Assembly (NCBI GenBank): GCA_039586095.1
Contig: JBDHLB010000004.1
Span: 1 to 49,683 of the forward strand
Length of the DNA stretch: 49,683 nucleotides
Direction of reading: 5' to 3'
Origin: JBDHBD01 sp039586095
Lineage (GTDB): Bacteria; Gemmatimonadota; Gemmatimonadetes; Palauibacterales; Palauibacteraceae
This document shows, one piece after another, positions 7,692-16,189 of this stretch (the stretch's first letter is position 1; the number at the start of each line of letters is the position of its first letter). Made by a program: the position numbers and the translations under genes. The notes below the pieces were generated by a model. It was not told the origin of the DNA, did no database searches, and saw nothing but the letters and a program-made list of their open reading frames with translations.

Positions 7692-8546
7692 TCACCGCTG
7701 TACTTCCTGGCCGGTCATGCCCCGGCTGGTGAGCCGATCCAGCCAGCGGTCGGGCAGCACACGAAGCAGTCTCAGCAGCGGCTTTCGCCACCCCTGGACG
7801 ACCATGATGCGCGCGGGTGGTCGTGGTCGAGTCAAGGCCTCCGCCACCGCATCGGCCACGGCCGAGGCCGGGAGGGCCGCGCGACCTTCCTCTACCGCGT
7901 CGGACACCCCACGCCGCAGGATCTCGTCGTACGGGGTCCCGCTGTAGCGATTGACATCCATCTCCTCGACCCGATCCCAGATCGGGGTCGCGATCGGACC
8001 GGGTTCCACGACGACGACGTCCACACCGGTCAGAGGTCGCTCGCGTCGCAGACAATCGGACAGCGCCTCGAGACCGAACTTGCTGGCAGCGTACGGGCCG
8101 AGAAACGGCATCGCGATCCTGCCCGACACCGAGCTCATCATCACGACCCGACCGCGAGCGGTTTTGAGCAGAGGGAAGAACGCCTGGGTGACGGCGAGCG
8201 CGCCAAACAGGTTGACCTCCAGGACGTGGCGTACCTGGCTCATCGCGACCAGCTCGACCGGCCCGCCGCCCGCCACTCCCGCGTTGTTGACGAGGCCAGC
8301 CAGGCCGGCGGTGCCGACGCGTCGGCTCACCGTCGCCGCCGCCGCATCGATGCTGCCCTGATCCGTCACGTCGAGGGACACCGGCACGATGCCGGCGGCC
8401 TCGAGACGACGTCCATCGGACTCGTTGCGATAGGTTCCGAGCACCTGGAAACCGCGCCGGCCGAGCTCGGTTGCCGTGGCTTCGCCAATTCCACTCGAGG
8501 CGCCCGTCACCACGACCCACTTCGAACGTCCCTGCTCAGTCGTCAT
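7692..8546 (-). CDS. Short-chain dehydrogenase/reductase
   Basis: 284 residues. Classical SDR signatures: NAD(P)-binding VVVTGASSGIGEATA near the N-terminus, LVNNAGVAGGG, catalytic Ser in MMSSVSGRIAMP, and YAASK as the catalytic Tyr/Lys pair, followed by VVVEPGPIATP. The substrate cannot be predicted. ATG 8546 lies just inside the 3' end of the upstream lipoprotein gene (11-bp overlap), so the two are probably co-translated. Confidence 0.9.
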   Translation of the reverse strand: MTTEQGRSKWVVVTGASSGIGEATATELGRRGFQVLGTYRNESDGRRLEAAGIVPVSLDVTDQGSIDAAAATVSRRVGTAGLAGLVNNAGVAGGGPVELVAMSQVRHVLEVNLFGALAVTQAFFPLLKTARGRVVMMSSVSGRIAMPFLGPYAASKFGLEALSDCLRRERPLTGVDVVVVEPGPIATPIWDRVEEMDVNRYSGTPYDEILRRGVSDAVEEGRAALPASAVADAVAEALTRPRPPARIMVVQGWRKPLLRLLRVLPDRWLDRLTSRGMTGQEVQR

Positions 8547-9693
8547 CGGATTCCTCGCTTCTGCCGGGGCTCGCGACCAGACCGGCATGATCCGAGGGCC
8601 ATAGCCCCGATGCCGTGCGGTCGTTCGGGTCCGCCCCGATCCGCGTCATTACGGCTTCGACCAACGAGCCGGCCGGACGATCGGGCGTGTCACGAAAGAA
8701 CACGAAATCGAGGCGGCGTCTCAGGCCTGATTCGGCATTCCTCAGGTTCGGCGCCTGACAGCACGTCACACCCGCCTCCTCTGCTCCCACATCTTCTCGT
8801 CCGGCCGTCAGGGCTGCGGCCATCCACAGGTCTACGAAGCCCGCATCCCGCACCAGCTGGTAGGACGCCGTTGTGCTCCCGTCCGGCGTCGAACCGAAGT
8901 CGCCTGCCAGGATGACCCGCAGCGTCTCGTCGGAAAGCGCCTCCAGCAGCTCGCGTGCCTGCGCGACCTGGACCTCGGGCGCCAGGTCGCCGGACTCGAG
9001 GTGTGTGGTCACGAACCGGTACGTCGTGCCCGCGATGGTGGCCTCCACCGACGCCCACCCTCCTAACAGCGTCACGGTTAGGCCCCCCTGTCCCCCGACC
9101 TGAACGACCAGGTTCGTGCGGTAGTTCGCGGAGCTCGGATTGGCAGTCGCGACATCCGCCCGGGCGAGGATCACTCCGGCGTCCGAAAGGCGTATGTCGT
9201 CCAGCCCTCCGTCAGATCGCAGCAGGGGCACCTCGACGTCCATCCCTCCGTACCGGGCCACCTCGCGATACTCGACCCCTCTCGCCCCCAGCTGCTCCAG
9301 CAGGATCGGCAGGTAGTCGAGCACCACGTCTTCCGCTTGCTCGGCGTTGCCGGAGAGGAAATCGCCGGGTGACTGCAGGCGGAAGCTGGAGACCTCCTGG
9401 AGACCTACGAGATGAGGCCGATGGCGAGCCAGCGAGGATGCGATGGCTTGAGCCCGGGCCGGAAAGTCGCTGGCCCGGATGTTCGCGAACTCGCGGGCCA
9501 CGAGCTCGGGAACATCCTCCGGGTCATCGGCTGAGAGCAGCGTCGCGATGTCGGCGCCCACGTAGAGGTTCTGTACGGCGAAACGAGGTGCTTCTTCGAC
9601 CGGTTCCGATCCGATCCGGCAGGCGGAGAGCCCCAGGACACACAGGCCCACAGGCCACACTCGACCCCGACATGGTCTGCCGTTGGCGTTCAT
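8536..9693 (-). CDS. Endonuclease/exonuclease/phosphatase-family lipoprotein
   Basis: 385 residues. The N-terminus has a lipoprotein signal with LGLSAC (Cys near residue 25), so the protein is probably membrane-anchored outside the cytoplasm. EEP-fold motifs are present: NLYVGADI, HRPHLVGLQEV (metal-binding Glu), FVTTHLESG, LRVILAGDFGSTPDG (Asp-x-Asn position reads D-F) and WPSDHAGLVA (catalytic Asp-His). It may be a secreted nuclease or phosphodiesterase/phosphatase. GAGG lies eight bases before the ATG. Overlaps the following SDR gene. Confidence 0.85.
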   Translation of the reverse strand: MNANGRPCRGRVWPVGLCVLGLSACRIGSEPVEEAPRFAVQNLYVGADIATLLSADDPEDVPELVAREFANIRASDFPARAQAIASSLARHRPHLVGLQEVSSFRLQSPGDFLSGNAEQAEDVVLDYLPILLEQLGARGVEYREVARYGGMDVEVPLLRSDGGLDDIRLSDAGVILARADVATANPSSANYRTNLVVQVGGQGGLTVTLLGGWASVEATIAGTTYRFVTTHLESGDLAPEVQVAQARELLEALSDETLRVILAGDFGSTPDGSTTASYQLVRDAGFVDLWMAAALTAGREDVGAEEAGVTCCQAPNLRNAESGLRRRLDFVFFRDTPDRPAGSLVEAVMTRIGADPNDRTASGLWPSDHAGLVASPGRSEESDDD

Positions 9694-9890
9694 CCGGTCT
9701 TCCTCGTGTACGACGTCGCGGGCGACAAACTCGATCCGTCGCAGGACACAAGGTGTGGATCTCCCGCTGAATGCGCGACGGCCCGCTCACTCGGGTTCGC
9801 TGCGGACCGTCCCACCGGCTGCGCCACTTGACCGGACTCCGACTTTCGACGCAGTGTCAATTATCGAACCGTCAGTTCCGGGTGGTCCAC

Positions 9891-12266
9891 ATGCACCGGA
9901 GGACTCAGACGGATCCCCTGATCGACCGACTCCAGCGGGCCCTGGCGGGCAAATACGCCGTGGAAAGCGAGATCGCGTCCGGCGGAATGGGGACGGTGTA
10001 TCGGGGCTTCGATCTTTCTCTCGAGCGGCCTGTCGCGATCAAGGTGCTCCTACCCGAGCTGGCCACGGCGCGGGGAGCCGAGCGTTTCCTGCGCGAGGCC
10101 CGGACTCTCGCCCGACTCAGTCACCCGAACGTGATCCCGATCCACGAGGTCGGCGAGGGCGAGGGGCTCTTCTATTACGTCATGGACTTCGTGGACGGTC
10201 CGACCCTCGATTCCCTGCTGCAGAAGGGCGCGTTGCCGCCGGAGAAGGCCCTCGCCACCGGGACCCAGTTGCTTCAAGCGGTGGGGGCCGTACACGAGGC
10301 CGGCGTGATTCATCGGGACATCAAGCCGTCGAACATCTTTCTGGCAGGAGACCACCTGCTGCTGGGGGACTTCGGGATCGCCAAGCCGAGGGAAGACCGT
10401 GGCGAGACGCTGACGGGCATCGATGAGACCGTCGGCACGCCGGGATACATGGCACCCGAGATGCGTTCGGGCGGTCAGGCCACCGAAAGCTCGGATCTCT
10501 ACATGGCAGCCGTGGTCCTGTTCGAAGCCCTGACCGGACGACGCTGGGGATTTCACGATCAACTGTCGGATGCGGACTGGGGCGGCATCCCCAGGCCGCT
10601 CAGGCGCCCCCTGGGCCGCGGGTTGCTGTGGGACCCCCGTCTCCGGTGGACGGAGGCGGCGTCTTTCGAGCGGGCACTCTCGAAGGCGGCTGCGCAGGCG
10701 GGTTTCGAGACAGTATCGGGCGGCGGTGGGCGACTTGCCCGCTTCGCGGCGCCACGGCGGCTCTGGCTGGCAGCGGGTTCGCTGGTGGTGGTCGGCCTGC
10801 TGCTCGCGGCTCTATGGATCGCCTCTCGCGCCTCGCGTGAGGAGTCCGAGTCGACCGACTCCGCGGCCGTCGCCCTGGTGCCCGTGTCGCCCGACGCGAT
10901 CTCACTGGCCGTGTTGCCCTGCGAATACCTCGGCGGGGAGCCGGAGGGACAGCGACTGGCGCAGGGCCTGGCTATCGACCTCAGCACGGCACTGGCCGGT
11001 GTCCAGGGTGTCCGCACCGCCGGCCCCCGTTCCACGAGCATGCTGCAGACCGAGCCCATTCAGGCGATCGCCGAGTCGCTTGGAACCGCTAACATCCTGT
11101 GGTGCAGCGTTCAACCGGAGGAAGGCGAGTACCGAATCAGCGCGACGTTGTATGACGCGGCGGGTGTCTCCCAATGGGCGGAACGATTCGACCGGACAGG
11201 CTCCGACCTTCTCGCCATGCAGGAAGAAGTCGTGTCCCGGATCGTCGAGACGCTCGAGATCCGTCTCGGTGCCGATGACCGACTGGTGCGAAGCCGTACG
11301 GCGAATCAGGACGCCCATAACCTTTACCTGAAGGGCCTGTGGGCGTGGGACCAGCGGTCTCGTCCGAGCCTGGGCATGGCGGTGAACTACTTCCAGCAGG
11401 CCATCGAGCTCGATCCGGAGTATGCGGCCGCGTATGCCGGCCTGGCGGCCGTACAGGCCAGCCTGTCGGGCCGAGGGCTGGAGGAACCGGGGACCGCGTT
11501 CGAGAGGGCGCGTCAGTACTCGCTTCAAGCGCTGGAGCTGGATGTCAGTCTGGCCGAGGCGCACGCCGTCCTCGCAGAGGTCGGACACTGGTACGACTGG
11601 GACTTCGACGCGGCTCGTGCCGGCTATCTGACGGCCCTCGAGCTGAACCCGAACGGGGCCTTCATCCGGCTGTGGTTCGCCAAACATCTGGCCTCGGGGG
11701 GAGAATTCGACGAAGCGATCCGGCAGGCGACGTACGCGGCCGAGTGGCTCGACCGTTACTCGCCGGCCATGCGGACCGGGTTGGGAGAAATCCTGGTCCA
11801 CCAGGGCGAGTATGCGGAGGCGTCACGGCATCTGGCGCGTGCTCTGGAGCTCGACCCGGCCTTCGCCGAGGCCGGTCTGTGGCTCCTGGCCGCACAACTG
11901 GGCCTCGGGCAAACGGCCGAAGTGCTGGAAGGTTTGGGGCAGATCGAGATGCAGACGCGCGGAAGCCCCAGCACCTACCGGGCAGCGATCGCTTATGGTT
12001 TCGCGATGGCCAGCGACACGGCCCGCGCACGTTCGCTCCTCGAGTCGCTCGAAGGTCACCCGGCGGATGTCTACGTGTCGCCTTTCTGGATCGGACTGGG
12101 GCACGCGGCGCTGGGAGACTTGGACGAGGCGATCGGGTGGATGGAGCAGGCGATCGAGCGCCGGGACGAGTTCGTCGTGTGGCTGCAAGCGAGCTCGCTG
12201 GTCGAACCGCTCCGGTCTCATCCCCGTTTCCACGAGCTCGTCGGGCAGGTATGGGATCCGTCATGA
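9891..12266 (+). CDS. Transmembrane Ser/Thr protein kinase with FlgO/TolB-like and TPR tail
   Basis: 791 residues from ATG 9891. The kinase domain spans about 21-265: glycine loop EIASGGMGTVYRG, VAIKVL lysine near 50, catalytic HRDIKPSN near 141-148, DFGIAKP near 160 and GTPGYMAPEM. A membrane segment lies near 290-310 (LWLAAGSLVVVGLLLAALWI). Outside it comes a FlgO/TolB N-terminal-like domain (about 340-460, ISLAVLPCEYLGG, LAIDLSTALAGV) and then several TPR units to the end (YFQQAIELDPEYAAAYAGLA and others). This layout is common in Gemmatimonadota and Acidobacteria. The stop overlaps the start of the BTAD/AAA regulator (ATGA), so the two proteins are made together. Confidence 0.92.
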   Translation: MHRRTQTDPLIDRLQRALAGKYAVESEIASGGMGTVYRGFDLSLERPVAIKVLLPELATARGAERFLREARTLARLSHPNVIPIHEVGEGEGLFYYVMDFVDGPTLDSLLQKGALPPEKALATGTQLLQAVGAVHEAGVIHRDIKPSNIFLAGDHLLLGDFGIAKPREDRGETLTGIDETVGTPGYMAPEMRSGGQATESSDLYMAAVVLFEALTGRRWGFHDQLSDADWGGIPRPLRRPLGRGLLWDPRLRWTEAASFERALSKAAAQAGFETVSGGGGRLARFAAPRRLWLAAGSLVVVGLLLAALWIASRASREESESTDSAAVALVPVSPDAISLAVLPCEYLGGEPEGQRLAQGLAIDLSTALAGVQGVRTAGPRSTSMLQTEPIQAIAESLGTANILWCSVQPEEGEYRISATLYDAAGVSQWAERFDRTGSDLLAMQEEVVSRIVETLEIRLGADDRLVRSRTANQDAHNLYLKGLWAWDQRSRPSLGMAVNYFQQAIELDPEYAAAYAGLAAVQASLSGRGLEEPGTAFERARQYSLQALELDVSLAEAHAVLAEVGHWYDWDFDAARAGYLTALELNPNGAFIRLWFAKHLASGGEFDEAIRQATYAAEWLDRYSPAMRTGLGEILVHQGEYAEASRHLARALELDPAFAEAGLWLLAAQLGLGQTAEVLEGLGQIEMQTRGSPSTYRAAIAYGFAMASDTARARSLLESLEGHPADVYVSPFWIGLGHAALGDLDEAIGWMEQAIERRDEFVVWLQASSLVEPLRSHPRFHELVGQVWDPS

Positions 12267-14212
12267 TCAGTGTTCGCACCCTCGGGCCCGTCCGGCTGTC
12301 GCTCGACGGAGCCAATGCGCCGCCCGAGCTGCTCTGGCGCAAGAACTTCGCCCTGCTTCTGTATCTCGCACGCTCGCCGGACCGCAGCCGGTCGCGGGAG
12401 CATCTGGCGGGTCTGCTTTGGGGGGACAAGCCGGAAACCACGGCCCGACACTCTCTGAACGAGGCCTTGCGAGTGATCCGTCGGACCCTCGGCGAGGACA
12501 GCGTCCAGTCGGAAGGCCACAACGTGGTCCTCACGGCCGACGTCAAACTCGACATCGAAGTCCTCGAACAGCGTTTGGCGGACAAGGAATGGGAAGAAGC
12601 GGCCGAGCTCGTCGGCGGGCCGTTCCTGGAAGGGTTCGGGGTTCCCGACTCATCGGCCTTCGAGGATTGGGTCTCCGCGGAGCGCCGGGTGTGGCTCGGT
12701 CACTCCGTACAGGCCCTGGTCGGCTGGGCGGAGCTCGCTGCGTCGCGCGGCGATCTTATCGGAGCGGTCGATACCGCCGGTCGAGCGCTCGCGCTGGACC
12801 CTCTTTCCGACCCCGCTGCGCGGGCGGGTATGCGAGCGGCAGCGCTCACTGGCGACCGCACGGCAGCGCTGGAGCAGTTCGAGGATTTCCGCGATCGTCT
12901 GGCGGGCGAATTGGGTGTGGAGCCTCAGCCCGAGACGATCAGGCTGGCGGACCGGATTCGACTGCAGCGCCGCTGGCGGCTGCCGGAGGATCTCGTGGAC
13001 GAAGAGCGGGAGGCTCGACGCTGGCCGCTCGCGGGACGGGAGACTGCGCTGCAGAGGGCCATGGAAGTATGGCGCGCGGTGCGTGCCGGAGACCACGCTG
13101 CAGTGCTCGCGATCGAAGGCGAGCCGGGTCTCGGCAAGACGAGGCTGGCGGAGGAGATCATCTCGCGGGCTCGCCTCGACGGCGGAGTCGTGGCCCGCAT
13201 TCGAGCCGTCCCGGCCGACGTGGACGCCCCCTGGTCGGGGCTCGCGGGCCTGTGCCGAGCGGGACTGGTCGAAGCGCCGGGGCTGGTCGCCGCCCCGCCG
13301 GGCGCCCTGGCTGCCATCGCTGAGGAAGTGCCGGAGTGGGGAGAGCGCTTTGCCGACGAGGTCGGCGATGCCGAGGTCCTCCCACTGACGCGGGCGATGA
13401 GCGAGGCACTTCGCGCGGTGCTCGAAGAGCAGCCGACGCTTCTGTTCATCGACGACGCGGAGTGGCTGGACGAGGAGTCGGGACAGGCGCTGCGGGCGCT
13501 GCTGCGGGACCTGCGCGATCGACCGCTCGCAGTCGGATTCACCACCAGCCGTCTCGGAGCGAGGGGGCTGCTGGACGAGCTGCGCTCAGACCCCGACATC
13601 GCCGAGCTGTCGGGCACCGTCGGGCTCGAACCGCTGGATCCCGATGCGCTTGCGGCGCTGGCGCGCCACGCGTGTCCCTGGTACACGGAGGAAGAAACGG
13701 ACCGGCTCGTGCGACGGATCGAGGCGGACTCGGCTGGATTTCCCATCCTGGCGGTCGCGCTGCTGGATGGGGTGCGCCTGGGCCTCGAGCTGAAGGAAGG
13801 TGCACCGGAAGCGTGGCCCGCCCCGGCGAAGACTCTCGACCAGACTCCACCGACGGAGCTTCCCGATACGGTAGTGGCGGCCATTCGAATCAGCTTCCGC
13901 CGCCTGAGCGACGTGGCGCAACGTGTTCTGTCGGCCGCATCAGTGCTCGGGGAACGAGTTGATCCGGCCCTGCTGGCGCGGGTAGTCGACCTCGACGAAG
14001 AGAGCGTCGCGGGAGCGCTCGATGAGCTCGAGTGGCAGCGTTGGATCGAGGCCGAGCCGAGGGGCTACACGTTCGTGGCACGCGTAGTTCGGCAGGTGAT
14101 CTCGGAAGACATGCTGACACGTGGACAACGACAGCGCATCATGGCGGCGGCGGAGAAAGCCGCGCAGAAGGCTGCGGCGACTGCGCCGGACAGCGGGACG
14201 CGAGAGGCTTGA
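12263..14212 (+). CDS. BTAD-domain transcriptional activator/AAA ATPase (SARP/LuxR-like large regulator)
   Basis: 649 residues. The N-terminus (about 1-100) is an OmpR-type winged helix as in SARP/BTAD proteins (ISVRTLGPVRLSLDGA, REHLAGLLWGDKPETTARHS), followed by a helical BTAD domain to about 235 ending in LGVEPQPETIRL. An ATPase domain follows: Walker A EGEPGLGKTRLAEE near 285, Walker B TLLFIDDAEWLDEESG near 392. A helical C-terminus resembles the tail of STAND-type regulators, but no separate C-terminal HTH is visible. ATG 12263 overlaps the kinase stop as ATGA; an in-frame ATG at 12251 is less likely. Phosphorylation by the coupled kinase is an inference from context. Confidence 0.88.
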   Translation: MISVRTLGPVRLSLDGANAPPELLWRKNFALLLYLARSPDRSRSREHLAGLLWGDKPETTARHSLNEALRVIRRTLGEDSVQSEGHNVVLTADVKLDIEVLEQRLADKEWEEAAELVGGPFLEGFGVPDSSAFEDWVSAERRVWLGHSVQALVGWAELAASRGDLIGAVDTAGRALALDPLSDPAARAGMRAAALTGDRTAALEQFEDFRDRLAGELGVEPQPETIRLADRIRLQRRWRLPEDLVDEEREARRWPLAGRETALQRAMEVWRAVRAGDHAAVLAIEGEPGLGKTRLAEEIISRARLDGGVVARIRAVPADVDAPWSGLAGLCRAGLVEAPGLVAAPPGALAAIAEEVPEWGERFADEVGDAEVLPLTRAMSEALRAVLEEQPTLLFIDDAEWLDEESGQALRALLRDLRDRPLAVGFTTSRLGARGLLDELRSDPDIAELSGTVGLEPLDPDALAALARHACPWYTEEETDRLVRRIEADSAGFPILAVALLDGVRLGLELKEGAPEAWPAPAKTLDQTPPTELPDTVVAAIRISFRRLSDVAQRVLSAASVLGERVDPALLARVVDLDEESVAGALDELEWQRWIEAEPRGYTFVARVVRQVISEDMLTRGQRQRIMAAAEKAAQKAAATAPDSGTREA

Positions 14213-14243
14213 GAGACGGCAGGGGCGCGAGAGGAGAAGGCAG

Positions 14244-16109
14244 GTGGGCGTGAAACGAATCGGTCTCGTGGCGGTCTTCGCGGCAGCACTCTGGGGATGC
14301 GCACCAGGCCCGGACTCGGCCGTCACCGAAGACCCAGCTCGGCTCGCCGGCGATGCAGCGGACGTGCCGCTTCGTCTGGACCACGTCGTCGACCTCACTC
14401 ACGCCTTCGATGAGTCGACCGTCTATTGGCCGACCGAAGAAGGCTTCGACCTTCAGCACGGTGATGCCGGCTATACGGAGGGCGGGTATTACTACGCCGC
14501 GAACCGCTTCGCGGCGGCGGAGCACGGCGGGACCCACATCGACGCTCCGATTCATTTCTACGAAGGAAGGCAGACCGTCGATGAGGTGCCTCTCACGCGA
14601 TTGATCGGAGACGGGGCGTTGATCGATGTGCGAGAAGCCGCCGCGTCCGACCCCGACTACCAGGTCTCGGTCGACGACCTGGAGAGGTGGGAGGTCGAGC
14701 ACGGACAGCGGCTCGACGACCGGATCGTCCTGTTGTGGACCGGGTTCGGAGCTCGGTGGCCCGATCGCGCATCGTACATGGGAACCGCGCGGACAGGCGC
14801 CGACGCCGTCGCAGAGCTCCATTTCCCCGGCCTTCATCCAAACGCGGCGCGGTGGCTCGTCGAGAACCGTTCGATCAAAGCGATCGGCATCGACACCCCC
14901 AGCATCGACTTCGGGCAATCGACCGGGTTCGAGAGCCACGTCACCCTGTTCGAGGCCGAGATCCCCGCGTTCGAGAACGTGGCGAACCTGGAGCGCCTTC
15001 CGTCGTCGTTCGTCGTAGTGGCGCTGCCGATGAAGATCGGCGGTGGAAGTGGCGCTCCGCTACGGATCGTGGCCATCGCGAGAGACGTTCCGGCGGGAGG
15101 TCGAATCGGCGACACCGACGTTCGAACGGAAGACGGTGGGAAGACGCGCGTGGCGGCTGGCGCGAGCGGACTTTCCCCGCGGCGGCCCGTCGCCACGTAC
15201 TCGATCGTGGCTCGTGACCCCGAGACGGGCGAGATGGGCGTCGCCGTTCAGTCCCACTGGTTCTCCGTCGGCTCGATCGTGTCGTGGGCGGAGGCGGGCG
15301 TGGGCGTCGTGGCCACGCAGTCGTTCGTCGAGCCCGCGTATGGACCGTTGGGCCTGGAGCTCATGCGGATGGGGCGTTCCGCCCCCGAGGCTCTCGAGGC
15401 GCTGGTCAGCACGGATGCCGGAGAGGCGGTGCGTCAGGTCGCGATGATCGACGCCAGTGGACAGGTCGCGGCGCATACTGGCAGTCGAGCCATCTACGCG
15501 GCCGGCCACTACGTCGGCGATCAGTACTCGGTCCAGGCGAACCTGATGGAGAAGCCGACCGTGTGGGAAGCCATGGCCCGCGCGTACGAAGCGAGTCAGG
15601 GAGATCTGGCCGAACGATTGCTGGTCGCCATGGAGGCCGCTGAAGCGGAGGGAGGCGACATCCGCGGTCGACAGTCGGCGGCCCTGCTCGTCGTCGGCCC
15701 GGACCACAGCGTGAAGCCCTGGCAGGACCGCCTGTTCGACCTGCGCATCGAGGATCATCCGGACCCGGTCGGCGAACTCCGGCGGCTGGTTCAGTTGCAG
15801 CGCGCGTACAACGAGCTGCAGGCCGGGGACGATTGGTGGACGCGCGGCGAGGTCGAACGGGCCATGCAATCGTACAGTCGCGCACTCGACATCGTCCCCG
15901 ATGAAGCGACGAACGGCGAGGCGCCGTTCTGGGTCGGGATCACGCTGGCCGCTAGCGATCGAGTGGACGAGGCGATTCCGTACCTGCGTCGCGCCTACGC
16001 GCTCGACACGCGCTGGGCCGAGCTCGTGCCCCGCCTCCCGGCCGCGGAGTTGCTTCCCAGCCCGGCGGTGGCTGACCAGCTCGTGAAGCGCATGAAGAAG
16101 GCGCCGTAG
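14244..16109 (+). CDS. Lipoprotein fusing a cyclase/kynurenine-formamidase-like domain to DUF1028
   Basis: 621 residues from GTG 14244 (AGGAG upstream). A lipoprotein signal ends at C19 (AALWGC). Residues about 45-290 match the metal-dependent cyclase/formamidase family: VVDLTHAFDESTVYWPTE, the metal motif EHGGTHIDAPIHF near 93-105, and IKAIGIDTPSIDFGQS. After a linker, residues from about 317 match DUF1028 (ATYSIVARDPETGEMGVAVQ, VGVVATQSFVEPAYGPLGL). The last 100 residues look TPR-like (RGEVERAMQSYSRALDIVP). The frame is continuous through the junction. It follows the BTAD regulator by 31 bp on the same strand. The fusion puts two normally separate secreted proteins in one chain; the substrate is unknown. 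Confidence 0.85.
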   Translation: MGVKRIGLVAVFAAALWGCAPGPDSAVTEDPARLAGDAADVPLRLDHVVDLTHAFDESTVYWPTEEGFDLQHGDAGYTEGGYYYAANRFAAAEHGGTHIDAPIHFYEGRQTVDEVPLTRLIGDGALIDVREAAASDPDYQVSVDDLERWEVEHGQRLDDRIVLLWTGFGARWPDRASYMGTARTGADAVAELHFPGLHPNAARWLVENRSIKAIGIDTPSIDFGQSTGFESHVTLFEAEIPAFENVANLERLPSSFVVVALPMKIGGGSGAPLRIVAIARDVPAGGRIGDTDVRTEDGGKTRVAAGASGLSPRRPVATYSIVARDPETGEMGVAVQSHWFSVGSIVSWAEAGVGVVATQSFVEPAYGPLGLELMRMGRSAPEALEALVSTDAGEAVRQVAMIDASGQVAAHTGSRAIYAAGHYVGDQYSVQANLMEKPTVWEAMARAYEASQGDLAERLLVAMEAAEAEGGDIRGRQSAALLVVGPDHSVKPWQDRLFDLRIEDHPDPVGELRRLVQLQRAYNELQAGDDWWTRGEVERAMQSYSRALDIVPDEATNGEAPFWVGITLAASDRVDEAIPYLRRAYALDTRWAELVPRLPAAELLPSPAVADQLVKRMKKAP

Positions 16110-16151
16110 TAGGCGCCCTCCCACACTACAGTAGGCGCCCTCCCACACTAC
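16109..16151. repeat. Two exact copies of a 21-bp direct repeat after the DUF1028 fusion gene
   Basis: The sequence GTAGGCGCCCTCCCACACTA followed by C occurs at 16109-16129 and again at 16131-16151, separated by one A (22-bp period). The first copy begins at the last base of the stop codon of the fusion gene. The short GGCGCC palindrome lies in each copy. No other feature explains it; slippage duplication is likely. Confidence 0.9.
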
Positions 16152-16189
16152 GAGCGGCCGGGCGTCTCGGCGGCCGCGGAGCGCTCGCC

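Noticed and set aside
16109..16151. Repeat as a transposon terminal or attachment site
   Set aside because: Direct, not inverted; no transposase or integrase in the vicinity.
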